64,000 bases of DNA from Methanothrix soehngenii GP6 (GCF_000204415.1 NC_015416.1:868001-932000), one strand, 5' to 3'. Positions 1 through 8,252 are shown, counted from the stretch's first letter. A program made the numbers and translations. Notes: a model not told the origin generated them from the sequence alone.

Positions 1-1
1 G

Positions 2-148
2 ACGGCCAAGAAAGAGATTTTGGGCTACTACAAGGCCAGAGGGGAAGCCTATCCAGATGAGGCAGCAAGGGATCTTGAGCTTGATTTTGATCTGGTGATG
101 AAAGCAACTGGCGAGCTGCGCCGGGAAGGCAGGCTGGTGGAAGCATAG
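2..148 (+). CDS. C-terminal fragment of an unidentified protein (cut by window edge)
   Basis: An open frame runs from the window edge to a TAG at 146-148, giving 48 residues of a C-terminus. It is charged and helical (GYYKARGEAYPDEAARDL, then a stretch ending RREGRLVEA), resembling the last helices of a small winged-helix or helical-bundle protein. The rest of the gene lies outside the window, so no function can be assigned. Confidence 0.55.
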   Translation, partial: TAKKEILGYYKARGEAYPDEAARDLELDFDLVMKATGELRREGRLVEA

Positions 149-153
149 CAGAC

Positions 154-303
154 TGTCATGAGATAGGCGATACTCTGCATGCCTCGAAGATCTATGCCGA
201 GGCCAGAAAGTTAGAAGGTCCGAGAGTCATTGTGAAGACTGGCAGTCATAAGGCTCTTTTGCGTAGATTTATATCTGAAAAAGGAGAAATTGAAGACCAA
301 TGA
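154..303 (+). other. Start-less open frame ending in an ATGA overlap with hicB
   Basis: A reading frame containing EIGDTLHASKIYAEARKLEG and GSHKALLRRFISEKGEIEDQ is open from before 154 to a TGA at 301-303. That stop overlaps the hicB ATG (300-302) as ATGA, a typical sign of translational coupling. No ATG start exists in the frame; the only conventional start is a GTG at about 232. It may be the decayed 3' end of a gene, a frameshifted continuation of the gene ending at 148, or a short coupled leader ORF. A TATA-like GATTTATATC lies at about 265-275, inside this frame, and could drive hicBA. Confidence 0.3.
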
Positions 304-527
304 AACGCCTTTATGACTACACTGTAATCCTTCGCCCCGAAGACAATGGTACATTTGTGGCCTATGTACCTGCAATTCCTGGCTGCCATGCCTGGGGCCA
401 GACCCCCCAGGAGGCTCAGATGGAGCTGACAAACGTCTTCGAGATGATACGGGATGAGTACAAAGAAGAAGGGCGCATGCTTCCCGCGGATATTGATGCG
501 TTGGCTACTCATGCCTGCCAAAGCTAA
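300..527 (+). CDS. hicB: HicB-family antitoxin
   Basis: 75 residues, beginning MKRLYDYTVILRPEDNGTFV followed by AYVPAIPGCHAWGQTPQEA. This is the HicB partial-RNase-H fold signature: two strands, the conserved P-x-x-x-G-C turn and an ExA helix. HicB proteins bind and block the HicA mRNA interferase and usually repress their own operon. The gene precedes hicA and overlaps it by 17 nt, the HicB-HicA order seen in some type II toxin-antitoxin loci. No DNA-binding tail is visible after about residue 55, so repression may use a short helix or be absent. Confidence 0.8.
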   Translation: MKRLYDYTVILRPEDNGTFVAYVPAIPGCHAWGQTPQEAQMELTNVFEMIRDEYKEEGRMLPADIDALATHACQS

Positions 528-726
528 AGACCTGCAAAAAGCAGCCAGAAAACTTGGATTTCGAGTGGTAAGGCAAAAGGGCAGCCATGCCAGATGGAAA
601 CATCCCGATGGCCGAGCCACAACCATTCCCATACATGGCAATAGCGAGATTGGAGGCTGGCTTTTGTACGAAATTTTAAAACAGCTTGAAATAACAGAGG
701 AAGAATTTAGAAAGCTCTTAGAATAA
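511..726 (+). CDS. hicA: HicA-family mRNA interferase toxin
   Basis: 71 residues from the ATG at 511 (MPAKAKDLQKAARKLGFRVV). It has the dsRBD-like HicA fold, with the catalytic-His segment GSHARWKHPDGR at about residues 26-37 and a C-terminal helix (YEILKQLEITEEEFRKLLE). HicA cleaves mRNA in the cytoplasm when not bound by HicB. An upstream in-frame start at 454 would add 19 residues translated from inside hicB and is rejected because HicA proteins start just before the K-D-L helix. The overlap with hicB implies coupled translation. The following 180 nt hold no gene, only the promoter of the next one. Confidence 0.8.
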   Translation: MPAKAKDLQKAARKLGFRVVRQKGSHARWKHPDGRATTIPIHGNSEIGGWLLYEILKQLEITEEEFRKLLE

Positions 727-905
727 GGCGCGATGTTCTGGAGACAGACATCCCAACAGTAATCCACGCCCTCTGAGCAGATCCAGGTGGCAATCTCCGG
801 CGCACACAAGTCTACGAGCCGCCCGCGGACACGGGAGTACCGTATGCAAACCCGAAGGTTTTTTAAATAGATCTTCCAGATAAAGACTGAGCATAAAGGG
901 ATCGA

Positions 906-1535
906 ATGAGATCGATTATAATCTTAGCGTTATCTTTGTTCCTGATAGGGCCATGCATCGCATATGCGGAAACGATGGCCGAACCTGAGAATATCAGCAT
1001 TTCAGGAGATGGCCAGGAGGCATCACAGGAGTTTTTCCTGGATGAAGGCCTGTCGATATTCTCCATGAAGCACTCCGGTTCGAGCAACTTCGCCGTCTGG
1101 CTGCTGGATAGCAGTGGTAATAAAGTCGATCTGCTGGCCAATGAGGTCGAGGATTTTGATGGCGCAAAGGCCGTGGGGATATCTCAATCGGATGACTTTG
1201 TTTTGGATATAGAGGCTGATGGTCCATGGCTGGTGGATATAAGCCAACCAAGACCCGAGACTGCCCAAAGCGTTCCAATCACATTTAGCGGAACAGGACA
1301 ACAAGTCCCCCCATTATTCGAGTTAGGCCCGGGACTGGCACGGTTCGAAATGGAGCATGATGGGAAGAGAAATTTTGCCATATGGCTGCTGGATAGCAAT
1401 GGGGAGATGGTTGATCTCCTGGTAAACGAAATTGGCCCATTTGATGGATCAAAAGCAACAGGCATAGAAGATAGGGGAATATACTGCCTAGACATCAGTG
1501 CGGACGGCAATTGGAGGATAAATATCAGCCAATGA
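906..1535 (+). CDS. Secreted protein with two duplicated ~85-residue domains
   Basis: 209 residues. A signal peptide (MRSIIILALSLFLIGPCIAY) is followed by two tandem copies of one domain. The first contains FAVWLLDSSGNKVDLLANE and ends WLVDISQ; the second contains FAIWLLDSNGEMVDLLVNE and ends WRINISQ. The copies are roughly half identical, so the gene arose by internal duplication. The beta-rich pattern suggests a small extracellular beta-sandwich; no family is recognised. The ATG at 906 has AAAGGGATC just upstream, and TTTTTTAAATAG at about 858-869 is a plausible TATA box. It lies alone between hicBA and a decayed region. Confidence 0.75.
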   Translation: MRSIIILALSLFLIGPCIAYAETMAEPENISISGDGQEASQEFFLDEGLSIFSMKHSGSSNFAVWLLDSSGNKVDLLANEVEDFDGAKAVGISQSDDFVLDIEADGPWLVDISQPRPETAQSVPITFSGTGQQVPPLFELGPGLARFEMEHDGKRNFAIWLLDSNGEMVDLLVNEIGPFDGSKATGIEDRGIYCLDISADGNWRINISQ

Positions 1536-1560
1536 AGACTCATAGATGTATGCTGCGGGC

Positions 1561-1674
1561 TGGAAAATCTCTTGTGTGTGGGTGGTGGAGAAGGTCAATC
1601 CCACAAAGAAAGGCAACCGGTCCTATCACTATTGGATGGCTATGAAAGCCACGTCCCTGGCTATTAAGATCTAA
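1561..1674 (+). pseudogene. Probable gene remnant in an 825-nt gene-poor stretch
   Basis: The 1536-2360 interval has no convincing complete gene. An open segment at 1561-1674 reads VWVVEKVNPTKKGNRSYHYW then MAMKATSLAIKI and a stop. From memory it resembles the conserved core and C-terminal helix of small archaeal proteins of the KGHKYWYASWREG type with the middle deleted; that comparison is an inference. Fragments further on (for example 1834-2016 and 1977-2213) lack ribosome sites and family signatures. The stretch reads as decayed DNA near mobile elements. Confidence 0.3.
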
Positions 1675-1700
1675 ATAGCAAGAATTACCAGGTAATATCT

Positions 1701-1853
1701 ATGTGCGAGGTTCTAGAGCGCCGGATCATAACCCGAGATCTCCCTTACAACCTGGAGGAATCTAGCGGTGAGAGAGAAATCACCAGAGGACTTATGAGAC
1801 TCTCGCAGCAGGCGCTATCTAAATATGTAGATAATGAGCCTGACATCTATTGA
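1701..1853 (+). CDS. Doubtful 50-residue ORF
   Basis: ATG at 1701, stop at 1851-1853. The sequence begins MCEVLERRIITRDLPYNLEE and continues with a helical tail containing LMRLSQQALSKYVDNEP. The polar, helix-rich composition is protein-like, but there is no clear ribosome site. It lies in a stretch that otherwise looks degenerate, so it may be the tail of a broken gene. Confidence 0.2.
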   Translation: MCEVLERRIITRDLPYNLEESSGEREITRGLMRLSQQALSKYVDNEPDIY

Positions 1854-2360
1854 TGAGAGGAAAGATCGTTGTGGTCCCATTCCCTTCTACAAAATCGATT
1901 CTGAACCCAGATACCATAAATGGAGCTTTTGGCCAGGCCAGCCATTATGCCCCATAACTCCTGAAATATCTGAAATATGGATAAGAAGGAGGGAGGCAAA
2001 AGTCAATTGGATGTAGGAGGGAAAAATAGCCATCGACTTTCGCCAACATACTATACGTTAATTGCCGATATAAAACCTTTCGCTTCAAGCTTCAAGCTGA
2101 AAAGATCATTTCCACCCCAAAGAAATCACCAAGAGAATGAGATCTCAAGTCCCAGGCAGGCCAGCGCCGAAAATCCACAGCGCCCTTGTCGGAGGAGCCG
2201 ATCACCGAAGTGATGGCCAGATCCCGACGATATTTAAGCCAGGCTTTGGTTCTTTGACATTGTCTGGAATTGATGAGAATGCACAGAGTTTCTTGCCGCT
2301 GCAGCACATCCTGCTATAATGCAGACCAAGTTGAAAAAAGGAGATGGGTATTGGCTGCGA

Positions 2361-3149
2361 TTACACGCAGGGCAGCCAATCAACGCTGATTGCGCCGCAG
2401 GTGGAATTACCCCAGAGCTGTATGAACTTTTGAATGGCGAAGACGCCGGTCAAATCCTCGACCGATCTGCCGTACTCAGCATGGCGGCCCTTGAGCAGCT
2501 TGTTGGGCGCAGGATCCCTAGAGATCCAGCCGATATGAGCAACGCCGATGACGTTGCTGTTGAGGTTTGCTTCAAGAACTCCAGTGCAACAATCCTTATC
2601 CAGCGTATAGCCCTCATGGTATGCATCAGTCAAGCAATAAGGACAAAAGCCGTATGACCTTGTCTTGACCTCGGTGGTCTTTTGCAGATGCTCGGCATGA
2701 GTATACATCTCAGTCAGCACAGCGCCGATTCTGTAGTTCTGCACGCACAGCTTCTCAATCCATTTTTGGTCGTAAGTGCCAGTCTGGTAAGAGACGGGCA
2801 TGTACTCGAACTCAGCCTCCTTGGTGAAGTTGATGTAGTCCATTGGAACAAAACCCGTTGGATAATCACAAATCGGCTCGTCTATCCACATATCCCAATA
2901 TAAGGGGAAGGACTGTCTATTGAGCTGTCTCTCAGCTTCAAGCTCTGTTCTCTCGGCGATCACATTGCCAGAGCCAGACTCCTTCTCGACAAGTTTGTCA
3001 CCGTTAAAACCTGTCTGCGTGGAGATGATCATCTCTACATTTTTGTAACCGACACCCTTGACTGATGCCTTTTCGTACATGTAGTTGGCAGCTCCAGCCA
3101 TGCCAATTAACATAACCACTAATGCAGCCAAAATCAGCATTCTCTTCAG
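2361..3149 (-). CDS. Membrane-anchored or secreted Cys-containing protein, unknown function
   Basis: About 262 residues. An N-terminal hydrophobic segment (MLILAALVVMLIGMAGAA) acts as a signal peptide or anchor. The extracytoplasmic part contains IDEPICDYPTGFVPMDY, FCPYCLTDAYHEGY and DKDCCTGVLEAN, with several cysteines that could form disulfides or bind metal. An ATG lies at 3140, but the only strong ribosome site (GGAGGG) sits about 7 nt before an in-frame CTG at 3149. Starting there gives the basic residues K and R expected before a signal peptide, so a CTG start is preferred here. A TATA-like AATTATATTTAA lies at about 3218-3229. No family is recognised. Confidence 0.6.
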   Translation of the reverse strand: MKRMLILAALVVMLIGMAGAANYMYEKASVKGVGYKNVEMIISTQTGFNGDKLVEKESGSGNVIAERTELEAERQLNRQSFPLYWDMWIDEPICDYPTGFVPMDYINFTKEAEFEYMPVSYQTGTYDQKWIEKLCVQNYRIGAVLTEMYTHAEHLQKTTEVKTRSYGFCPYCLTDAYHEGYTLDKDCCTGVLEANLNSNVIGVAHIGWISRDPAPNKLLKGRHAEYGRSVEDLTGVFAIQKFIQLWGNSTCGAISVDWLPCV

Positions 3150-3409
3150 TTCAATTCCCTCCTAACTGATGATAATTATCCTATCAATTCCTATTTGAGC
3201 TTTATGATTGATGATTAAATATAATTAGCTTGATCCATCAGAGACTTCACTCTAATTATAGCGAAGAGGCATGAAAAAGAGAGCGGATTTTCGCTGGCAG
3301 GAATTAGAAATGGCAAGCCCATATTCGGCAGAATTGCCCTCATCGCCATGAATCTGCAGCTCAAATGTAAATTAGTGCGAATCAGATGACTCTGGATGTT
3401 TGATCTCAA

Positions 3410-5140
3410 CCTAACCTCCCGAAAAGTTCAGGCGCACAGGTTTAGCGCCTGAAGTATTTCCCTCTGTTTTTTTGTCATTTCGGTGACTAATATCTGTCCG
3501 TCCGCCAAAGTGATTTTTCTCAATTTCTCCAATTGCAGAAGCAAGAGTTCAACAGAATACTTATCCAGTAGCTTCGCTTCTCTCATCATATTGATCAACC
3601 TCGTCCTAATGATTAGACTCAGGAAAGCGACGAAGATGAAGCCTCTTGTTGTCTTTTCACTATGAGTATTCAGCGGAAGGATATCGATTTCGTTCTTCAG
3701 AGCCTTAAAGCTTTTTTCGATTTCATCGCGCTCCCGATAAAGAGAAAGACAATTTAGCCAGTCGAAGTCCCCTGAGTAGAACAGGATATACTTACCCATT
3801 TTATTCATTCTTTGAGTCACAGCATTCTGTTTAATCGAAACATCAAAGCGATTATCTACCACATTCCATTCAAAGAAGTTTCCGAATCCTCGCGCTTTCT
3901 CTTTAAAAGCCACTTGAGGACTGCTGTTCTTCTTCAAGCGAACCTTGAGCAGCTCTTCTCGAATATCGTACAACCTGCTAAGAAGGGTCTGCTTCTCGTT
4001 TTGCTCCAATTTAGGATCATAATACACGTACCCGCGGACTTCCATATTATCAATATTATATGTAATTGGCTTAGCAAAAATTGGCTCGTTGTTAAACTTA
4101 TGCAGGTATTTTACGTCATCGATGTCCTTTTGCGCTTCGGTCATTAGTTGCTTCAGATCATTCAACTGCAACTTAGCAGCCATGACAAACGAAATTTTAT
4201 TGTCCAACAACTCACAGAGATTGCCCAAGCTAAAGAATCCCCGATCCATCACAGCAACATAGTTTTGGACTCCGTGAGCTTTAATCTTTTTCAAAGTGCC
4301 GGAAAGCGTACTGACATCAGAAATGCTTCCAGGGAAGATGTCATACATCACAGGGATTCCTTTGTCCTTATCCATAATCAAGGACATATTAATTTGCGGA
4401 AGATCCGCTCCATCGCGATTATATCCATACTCAAGAAGGTTGATAAGTTGAGAGTAACTTGATAGGCTTGTAATATCGTAAATGAGAGTGCTTTTGGTGC
4501 TGGTTCCTTCAATCAGTTGGGACATAAAGCGGTCAGGGATATTGCTTTCACCCACCCGGCAGAGAAGTTCACTTACTCGCTGGCTGGCAAGGTCGATTTG
4601 AGGAGATTCAAGAGCAAGAGCGGTCCCTTCGTACCATGAATCGACGTTCTTCATTGCCGTAGGTCTTATGATTCGGTTGAATGCCAATGCGCGAATCATG
4701 GACGCCTCGGTTGAGGGTAATAGGTTCTCTAGATAGCGATCTAAGTTAAGTTCTTCCATTATTGACTGGAGCACAAGTATAGAACCATAATCAAAAGATG
4801 ACTTGACTTCTGCAGTTTTCTTCTTTGTCTTCTCTTTGATCTCAGATGGAGCGGAACGCATCCGGACCGGCTGGCCATCGACATTTCTGCCTAAATATTT
4901 TGATCTATGTCTGATCTGCTTCTTCTCCTTATCATAATAGGGTGTTTCTTCATACCAATATTCGATACCATTTTTCACTTTGATTCTTCTAGTGGGTTTC
5001 ATTATGTGCCTCAATATAAGTAGGCGCATAAAGTATAAATACCTTTCGCCACGCAAGGCTAATATGAGTTATTTCTCAAAATAGAGGCTTCATAATTGAT
5101 ATTGATCGGTTTATGCTCCTATTTGATCCGGGAGGTTAGG
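3410..5140 (-). mobile_element. Complete IS1634-type insertion sequence with 6-bp target duplication
   Basis: A 1731-bp element bounded by perfect 12-bp inverted repeats: CCTAACCTCCCG at 3410-3421 and its reverse complement at 5129-5140. The flanks are identical direct repeats TCTCAA (3404-3409 and 5141-5146), a 6-bp target-site duplication. A single transposase gene fills the element. Intact ends, intact ORF and intact duplication indicate a recent, potentially active insertion. The family call rests on the transposase and on IS1634 elements being known for 5-6-bp or longer duplications. Confidence 0.92.
3428..5002 (-). CDS. IS1634-family DDE transposase
   Basis: 524 residues from the ATG at 5002 (MKPTRRIKVKNGIEYWYEE); upstream in-frame starts to 5056 are less likely. 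The DDE catalytic core is visible: first Asp in LIYDITSLSSYS (about residue 175), second Asp in YVAVMDRGFFSLGN (about 253), and Glu in LYRERDEIEKSFKALKNEID (about 435), with the YREK-like motif typical of IS4-related enzymes. A basic C-terminal tail follows. The frame is uninterrupted, so the enzyme is probably active. It moves the element by cut-and-paste between the inverted repeats at 3410-3421 and 5129-5140. Confidence 0.92.
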   Translation of the reverse strand: MKPTRRIKVKNGIEYWYEETPYYDKEKKQIRHRSKYLGRNVDGQPVRMRSAPSEIKEKTKKKTAEVKSSFDYGSILVLQSIMEELNLDRYLENLLPSTEASMIRALAFNRIIRPTAMKNVDSWYEGTALALESPQIDLASQRVSELLCRVGESNIPDRFMSQLIEGTSTKSTLIYDITSLSSYSQLINLLEYGYNRDGADLPQINMSLIMDKDKGIPVMYDIFPGSISDVSTLSGTLKKIKAHGVQNYVAVMDRGFFSLGNLCELLDNKISFVMAAKLQLNDLKQLMTEAQKDIDDVKYLHKFNNEPIFAKPITYNIDNMEVRGYVYYDPKLEQNEKQTLLSRLYDIREELLKVRLKKNSSPQVAFKEKARGFGNFFEWNVVDNRFDVSIKQNAVTQRMNKMGKYILFYSGDFDWLNCLSLYRERDEIEKSFKALKNEIDILPLNTHSEKTTRGFIFVAFLSLIIRTRLINMMREAKLLDKYSVELLLLQLEKLRKITLADGQILVTEMTKKQREILQALNLCA

Positions 5141-5437
5141 TCTCAACTTCTTGACATACTGAAGTGGATTTATGGTCAAAAAACGATGCCCAAAGCCTAA
5201 AAAATGGTTAGAATCGAGATTGATAGCGGTCGACGGCTGTAACGGGAGCATAGATGCTACTATACGGCTTGCGAAGCTATGGAAAAGTCTCCAAGAAGAA
5301 ATCCCCGGATATGGATTTGGACATGAGCTATTTACATATTGCTATCATAAAGGGACAGGGTTGTACCCTTTCCCTGGAAAAGTGTTTATCTGAAAAAGAT
5401 TACAGCAGGGTTGGAGACAAATCTAGAGGAAAGAGAA
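5141..5437. other. Intergenic stretch after the IS; doubtful ORF only
   Basis: About 300 nt between the IS and the next gene. A 73-residue frame at 5172-5393 (+) starts MVKKRCPKPKKWLESRLIAV but has no ribosome site or recognisable family. It might be the 3' part of a gene split by the IS. No clear promoter or RNA structure was seen. Confidence 0.35.
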
Positions 5438-6643
5438 ATGATCAAGAGCCCGTGGGAGGGAAAGCTCGCCCGCAACATGTATGCGGGCAGCATCCTGGAG
5501 ATATTTATAGTCACGGCCGTGACCACCGTCCTGACCATAAGGTTCTTTCTGGGAGCTACAGGTTACCCCCAAGTAAGCGGCGGCGGTTTCCATATAGCTC
5601 ATGTATTAATTGGAGGTCTCGCCATGCTGATCTCCATACTGATCCTCCTGACCTTTCTGGGCAGCTACTCAAAGAGTCTAGCTGCAGTCCTGGGAGGCTT
5701 TGGTTTTGGCGCCTTCATAGACGAGCTGGGGAAGTTCATCACCAGCGACAACAATTACTTCTTCCAACCAACCATCGGGCTGATCTACATCGCCTTCGTC
5801 CTCCTTTTTGTCCTCATTAAGAAGATAAGCAGCAGAAGCTATCTTACAGAGAAAGAGAGACAGGTTAATCTCCTTGAGATATCCAAGGAGGCGGTCCTCA
5901 AGGGCGATGAAGCTTATGGTATACAGATGGCCAGAAGCATACTGAAGAGGAGCGCAGCCCAAAAGGCATGCCTAAAGGGCTCAAATGAGACCACAGGATG
6001 CCTTGATGAGATACCTGATCTGCCTTCTCTTCTAAGTCCTGAGCCCAAAGTCTACGCCGCTGCCAAGACCAGAGCCGAGAGCCTCTATAGCTGGATGATC
6101 GGGAGGAGATGGTTTATCCAGTTCCTGATAGCCTTCTTCCTCCTAAACTCCCTGATCTCCCTGATAGAAGTGATCTACCTCACCATAGGCATACAGAATG
6201 CCGTCTTCTGGGCAATCTTCGCCCTAGCCTCCCTGGGAGTATACAGGGCCATTGTCTCGGGGACATCGACCATGAAGAAGATAGTCTATATCCTGATCCT
6301 CATGATCCTGGCCTTAATCCTTCCCTTCACCATCCTGGGCCTAACTCTGCCGTCCCTGCCCCTGGCCGACTGGCTCCGTCTGGGCTTCACAGCCCTAGCA
6401 GGCAGCTTCTCTGTGGCAGGGATTCTAACCATACGAAAAGACAGGCTCAAAGCTTACCATCTTTTCGAGAACTCGATGCTGATCTATATTTTCTTCGTTC
6501 ACGTCTTCGACTTCTTTGACATCCAGCTCTATGAACTCTTTGACCTTTTCGTCGATCTAGTAACGCTTATGGGGCTGAGATATATGATTAATCAGGAGGA
6601 GAGAAAGGAATCAGTGATAGGAAATCAGATTAATAAGGTGTGA
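5438..6643 (+). CDS. Polytopic membrane protein, unknown function; C-terminus altered by a TnpB element
   Basis: About 401 residues from the ATG at 5438 (MIKSPWEGKLARNMYAGS), which has GAGGAAAG 8 nt upstream; a TTG at 5411 would add nine residues. The N-terminal half has about four membrane segments around a conserved-looking GFGAFIDELGKFITSDNNYF motif. A cytoplasmic helical linker (about residues 140-215) follows, then about five more segments. The motif recalls uncharacterised bacterial and archaeal membrane proteins with a DELGKF signature; no function is known to me. The TGA stop at 6641-6643 lies in the right end of the downstream TnpB element, so the native C-terminus may have been longer or different. 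Confidence 0.75.
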   Translation: MIKSPWEGKLARNMYAGSILEIFIVTAVTTVLTIRFFLGATGYPQVSGGGFHIAHVLIGGLAMLISILILLTFLGSYSKSLAAVLGGFGFGAFIDELGKFITSDNNYFFQPTIGLIYIAFVLLFVLIKKISSRSYLTEKERQVNLLEISKEAVLKGDEAYGIQMARSILKRSAAQKACLKGSNETTGCLDEIPDLPSLLSPEPKVYAAAKTRAESLYSWMIGRRWFIQFLIAFFLLNSLISLIEVIYLTIGIQNAVFWAIFALASLGVYRAIVSGTSTMKKIVYILILMILALILPFTILGLTLPSLPLADWLRLGFTALAGSFSVAGILTIRKDRLKAYHLFENSMLIYIFFVHVFDFFDIQLYELFDLFVDLVTLMGLRYMINQEERKESVIGNQINKV

Positions 6644-7781
6644 CTACTCCCACCCCTTAAAAGGGGCAGGCTTCTACGGTTTTTATTCCGACAGATTGTA
6701 GTCCCAATCTGAGTATATTGATTGCCGCATTCCAATCTCGATCCAAGGATAGCCCGCACTGAGTGCAGTTATGGACGCGATCAGAAAGCGTCTTTTCAAC
6801 CAGAATGCCACACCTGGAACACATCTTAGACGTATTTCTTGGATCTACCAGTACTACCATCGAACCGGCACTTGCAGCCTTGTACGAGGTCAGAGTCACA
6901 AGCATATTCCAAGCCACGTCTGAGATGGATTTTGCCAGGCAATGGTTTTTGAGCATATTTTGAATACTAAGATCTTCAAAGGCAATCAATCCGAACCTGT
7001 TAACCAGATACCGACTAACCTTATGGGCAAAATCGCATCGCTTGTTAGTGATCCTCTCATGGACCCGCTCAACCATCCGAAGAGCTTTCTTTCTCTCTGG
7101 AGTGCCTTTCGGTGCTTTTGAGAGCTTCCTTTGGACTCTGGCGAGTTCCGTTTCCTCTTCTCGGAAGAATCGAGGATTAGCTATCGTCTCACCATTGGAA
7201 AGAGTCGCAAAGCTTTCCAGACCAACATCTATACCAACGAGAGAACCGTCTTTCCAGGGAGGCTTAAGTTGATCTTCGATCTCCACAGAAAAGCAGGCAA
7301 ACCATTTGCCTGTCGCAGCTCTCCTTACGGTCAGCCGTTTGATCTTGCCTTCTATGGATCTATGGAGCTTGATCTTGATATTACCAATCTTGGAAAGATA
7401 GAGCTTACCAGCATTGAGCTTGAACCCCTTCTGAGGATAGGTAAAAGAATCATACCAACCTCTTCCCCGAAATCTTGGATATCCAGGATTCTCTCCGGCT
7501 TTGACTCTTCGGAAGAACGCCTTCAAAGCAAGATCCACCCTTTCCTGGGCATTCTGAAGGGTTTGGGAAAAGACATCGTTAAGTTCAGGCTTCTCTTCTT
7601 TCCAAGTTGGAAGAAGATTGTGCGTCTCGTACTTGGATACGGATTTGCCTTCTTTCTCCCAAGCATCTTTTCGGTATGCTAAGGTCTGATTGTATGTCCA
7701 CCGGCATAGATCTAGGGTCCTCTCCATCTTCGTCCTTTGGGACTTTGTTGGATAGATCCTAAATTTATATGCCTTGAGCAT
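6640..7781 (-). mobile_element. IS200/IS605-group element carrying only tnpB (IS1341 type)
   Basis: The right end is recognisable on the minus strand: the tnpB stop sits in a CCCCTT-TT-AAGGGG hairpin (6653-6666) followed by GTGGGAGTAGTCAC, ending near 6640. This hairpin-plus-TCAC end is typical of the group. No tnpA transposase is present. The left end lies upstream of 7781 but could not be placed; the region to about 7900 contains a C/G-rich imperfect hairpin (7850-7872) that might belong to it. These elements leave no target duplication, so the boundaries rest on end structure alone. Confidence 0.75.
6657..7781 (-). CDS. tnpB: TnpB RNA-guided endonuclease
   Basis: 374 residues, full length. 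The N-terminal domain starts MLKAYKFRIYPTKSQRTKME. The RuvC catalytic residues are all present: Asp in VGIDVGLESFATLSNGE (about residue 195), Glu in LIAFEDLSIQNM (about 278) and Asp in GLSLDRDWNAAINILRLG (about 350). Between the last two is the zinc ribbon CSRCGILVEKTL...CTQCG. Related TnpBs cut DNA using an RNA made from the 3' end of the element, whose guide comes from the flanking DNA. Intact catalytic residues suggest an active nuclease. The gene ends with the usual VEACPF tail inside the right-end hairpin. Confidence 0.93.
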   Translation of the reverse strand: MLKAYKFRIYPTKSQRTKMERTLDLCRWTYNQTLAYRKDAWEKEGKSVSKYETHNLLPTWKEEKPELNDVFSQTLQNAQERVDLALKAFFRRVKAGENPGYPRFRGRGWYDSFTYPQKGFKLNAGKLYLSKIGNIKIKLHRSIEGKIKRLTVRRAATGKWFACFSVEIEDQLKPPWKDGSLVGIDVGLESFATLSNGETIANPRFFREEETELARVQRKLSKAPKGTPERKKALRMVERVHERITNKRCDFAHKVSRYLVNRFGLIAFEDLSIQNMLKNHCLAKSISDVAWNMLVTLTSYKAASAGSMVVLVDPRNTSKMCSRCGILVEKTLSDRVHNCTQCGLSLDRDWNAAINILRLGLQSVGIKTVEACPF

Positions 7782-7968
7782 AGATGCTTGTTATGTGGTT
7801 GATTGTGTTTATAGTTTTCTGCACAACGGTGGGGCACGATTCATTCCCTCCCCTGAAGGAGAGGGGTCTTCTCTGCCCCTACACCCCGACGTTATTAAAA
7901 AGGTTTTTATGAATATTGAAAGCATAGAGAGTTATATGATGCCATCGATATCTTTTAAGAATTTTATA

Positions 7969-8041
<73 letters not shown>

Positions 8042-8048
8042 TGATAGG

Positions 8049-8122
8049 TGGGCCCGACGCGATTCGAACGCATGACCTCCGCCATGTCAAGGCGACGTCA
8101 TAACCAGCTAGACCACGGGCCC
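8049..8122 (-). tRNA. tRNA-Val (GAC)
   Basis: 74 nt on the minus strand. The acceptor stem is GGGCCCG with CGGGCCC, the anticodon loop TTGACAT gives GAC, and the T loop is GTTCGAATC. The discriminator is A and there is no encoded CCA or intron. A TATA-like CTTTATCTG about 30 nt upstream (about 8148-8156) fits an archaeal promoter for this tRNA and the following tRNA-Phe. Confidence 0.95.
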
Positions 8123-8252
8123 GCAAGCAGGTTTCCTATCTTTCCTCGCAGATAAAGGCTTCGGTCAGGCAAAGAGAGGGCGCGCGGGGAGAGAATTCTG
8201 CAGGGACGAGAATGCATCTTACCCGCCATCCTGCCCAACTCCCCAAACCCCA

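Noticed and set aside
454-510. Longer HicA N-terminus
   Set aside because: The added 19 residues are translated from within hicB in another frame and do not fit the HicA fold; ATG 511 is better.
1834-2319. Overlapping short frames on both strands
   Set aside because: No ribosome sites, no family signature and irregular codon use; treated as decayed or non-coding.
5172-5393. 73-codon frame after the IS as a real gene
   Set aside because: No ribosome site, no recognisable family; kept only as a note in the intergenic entry.
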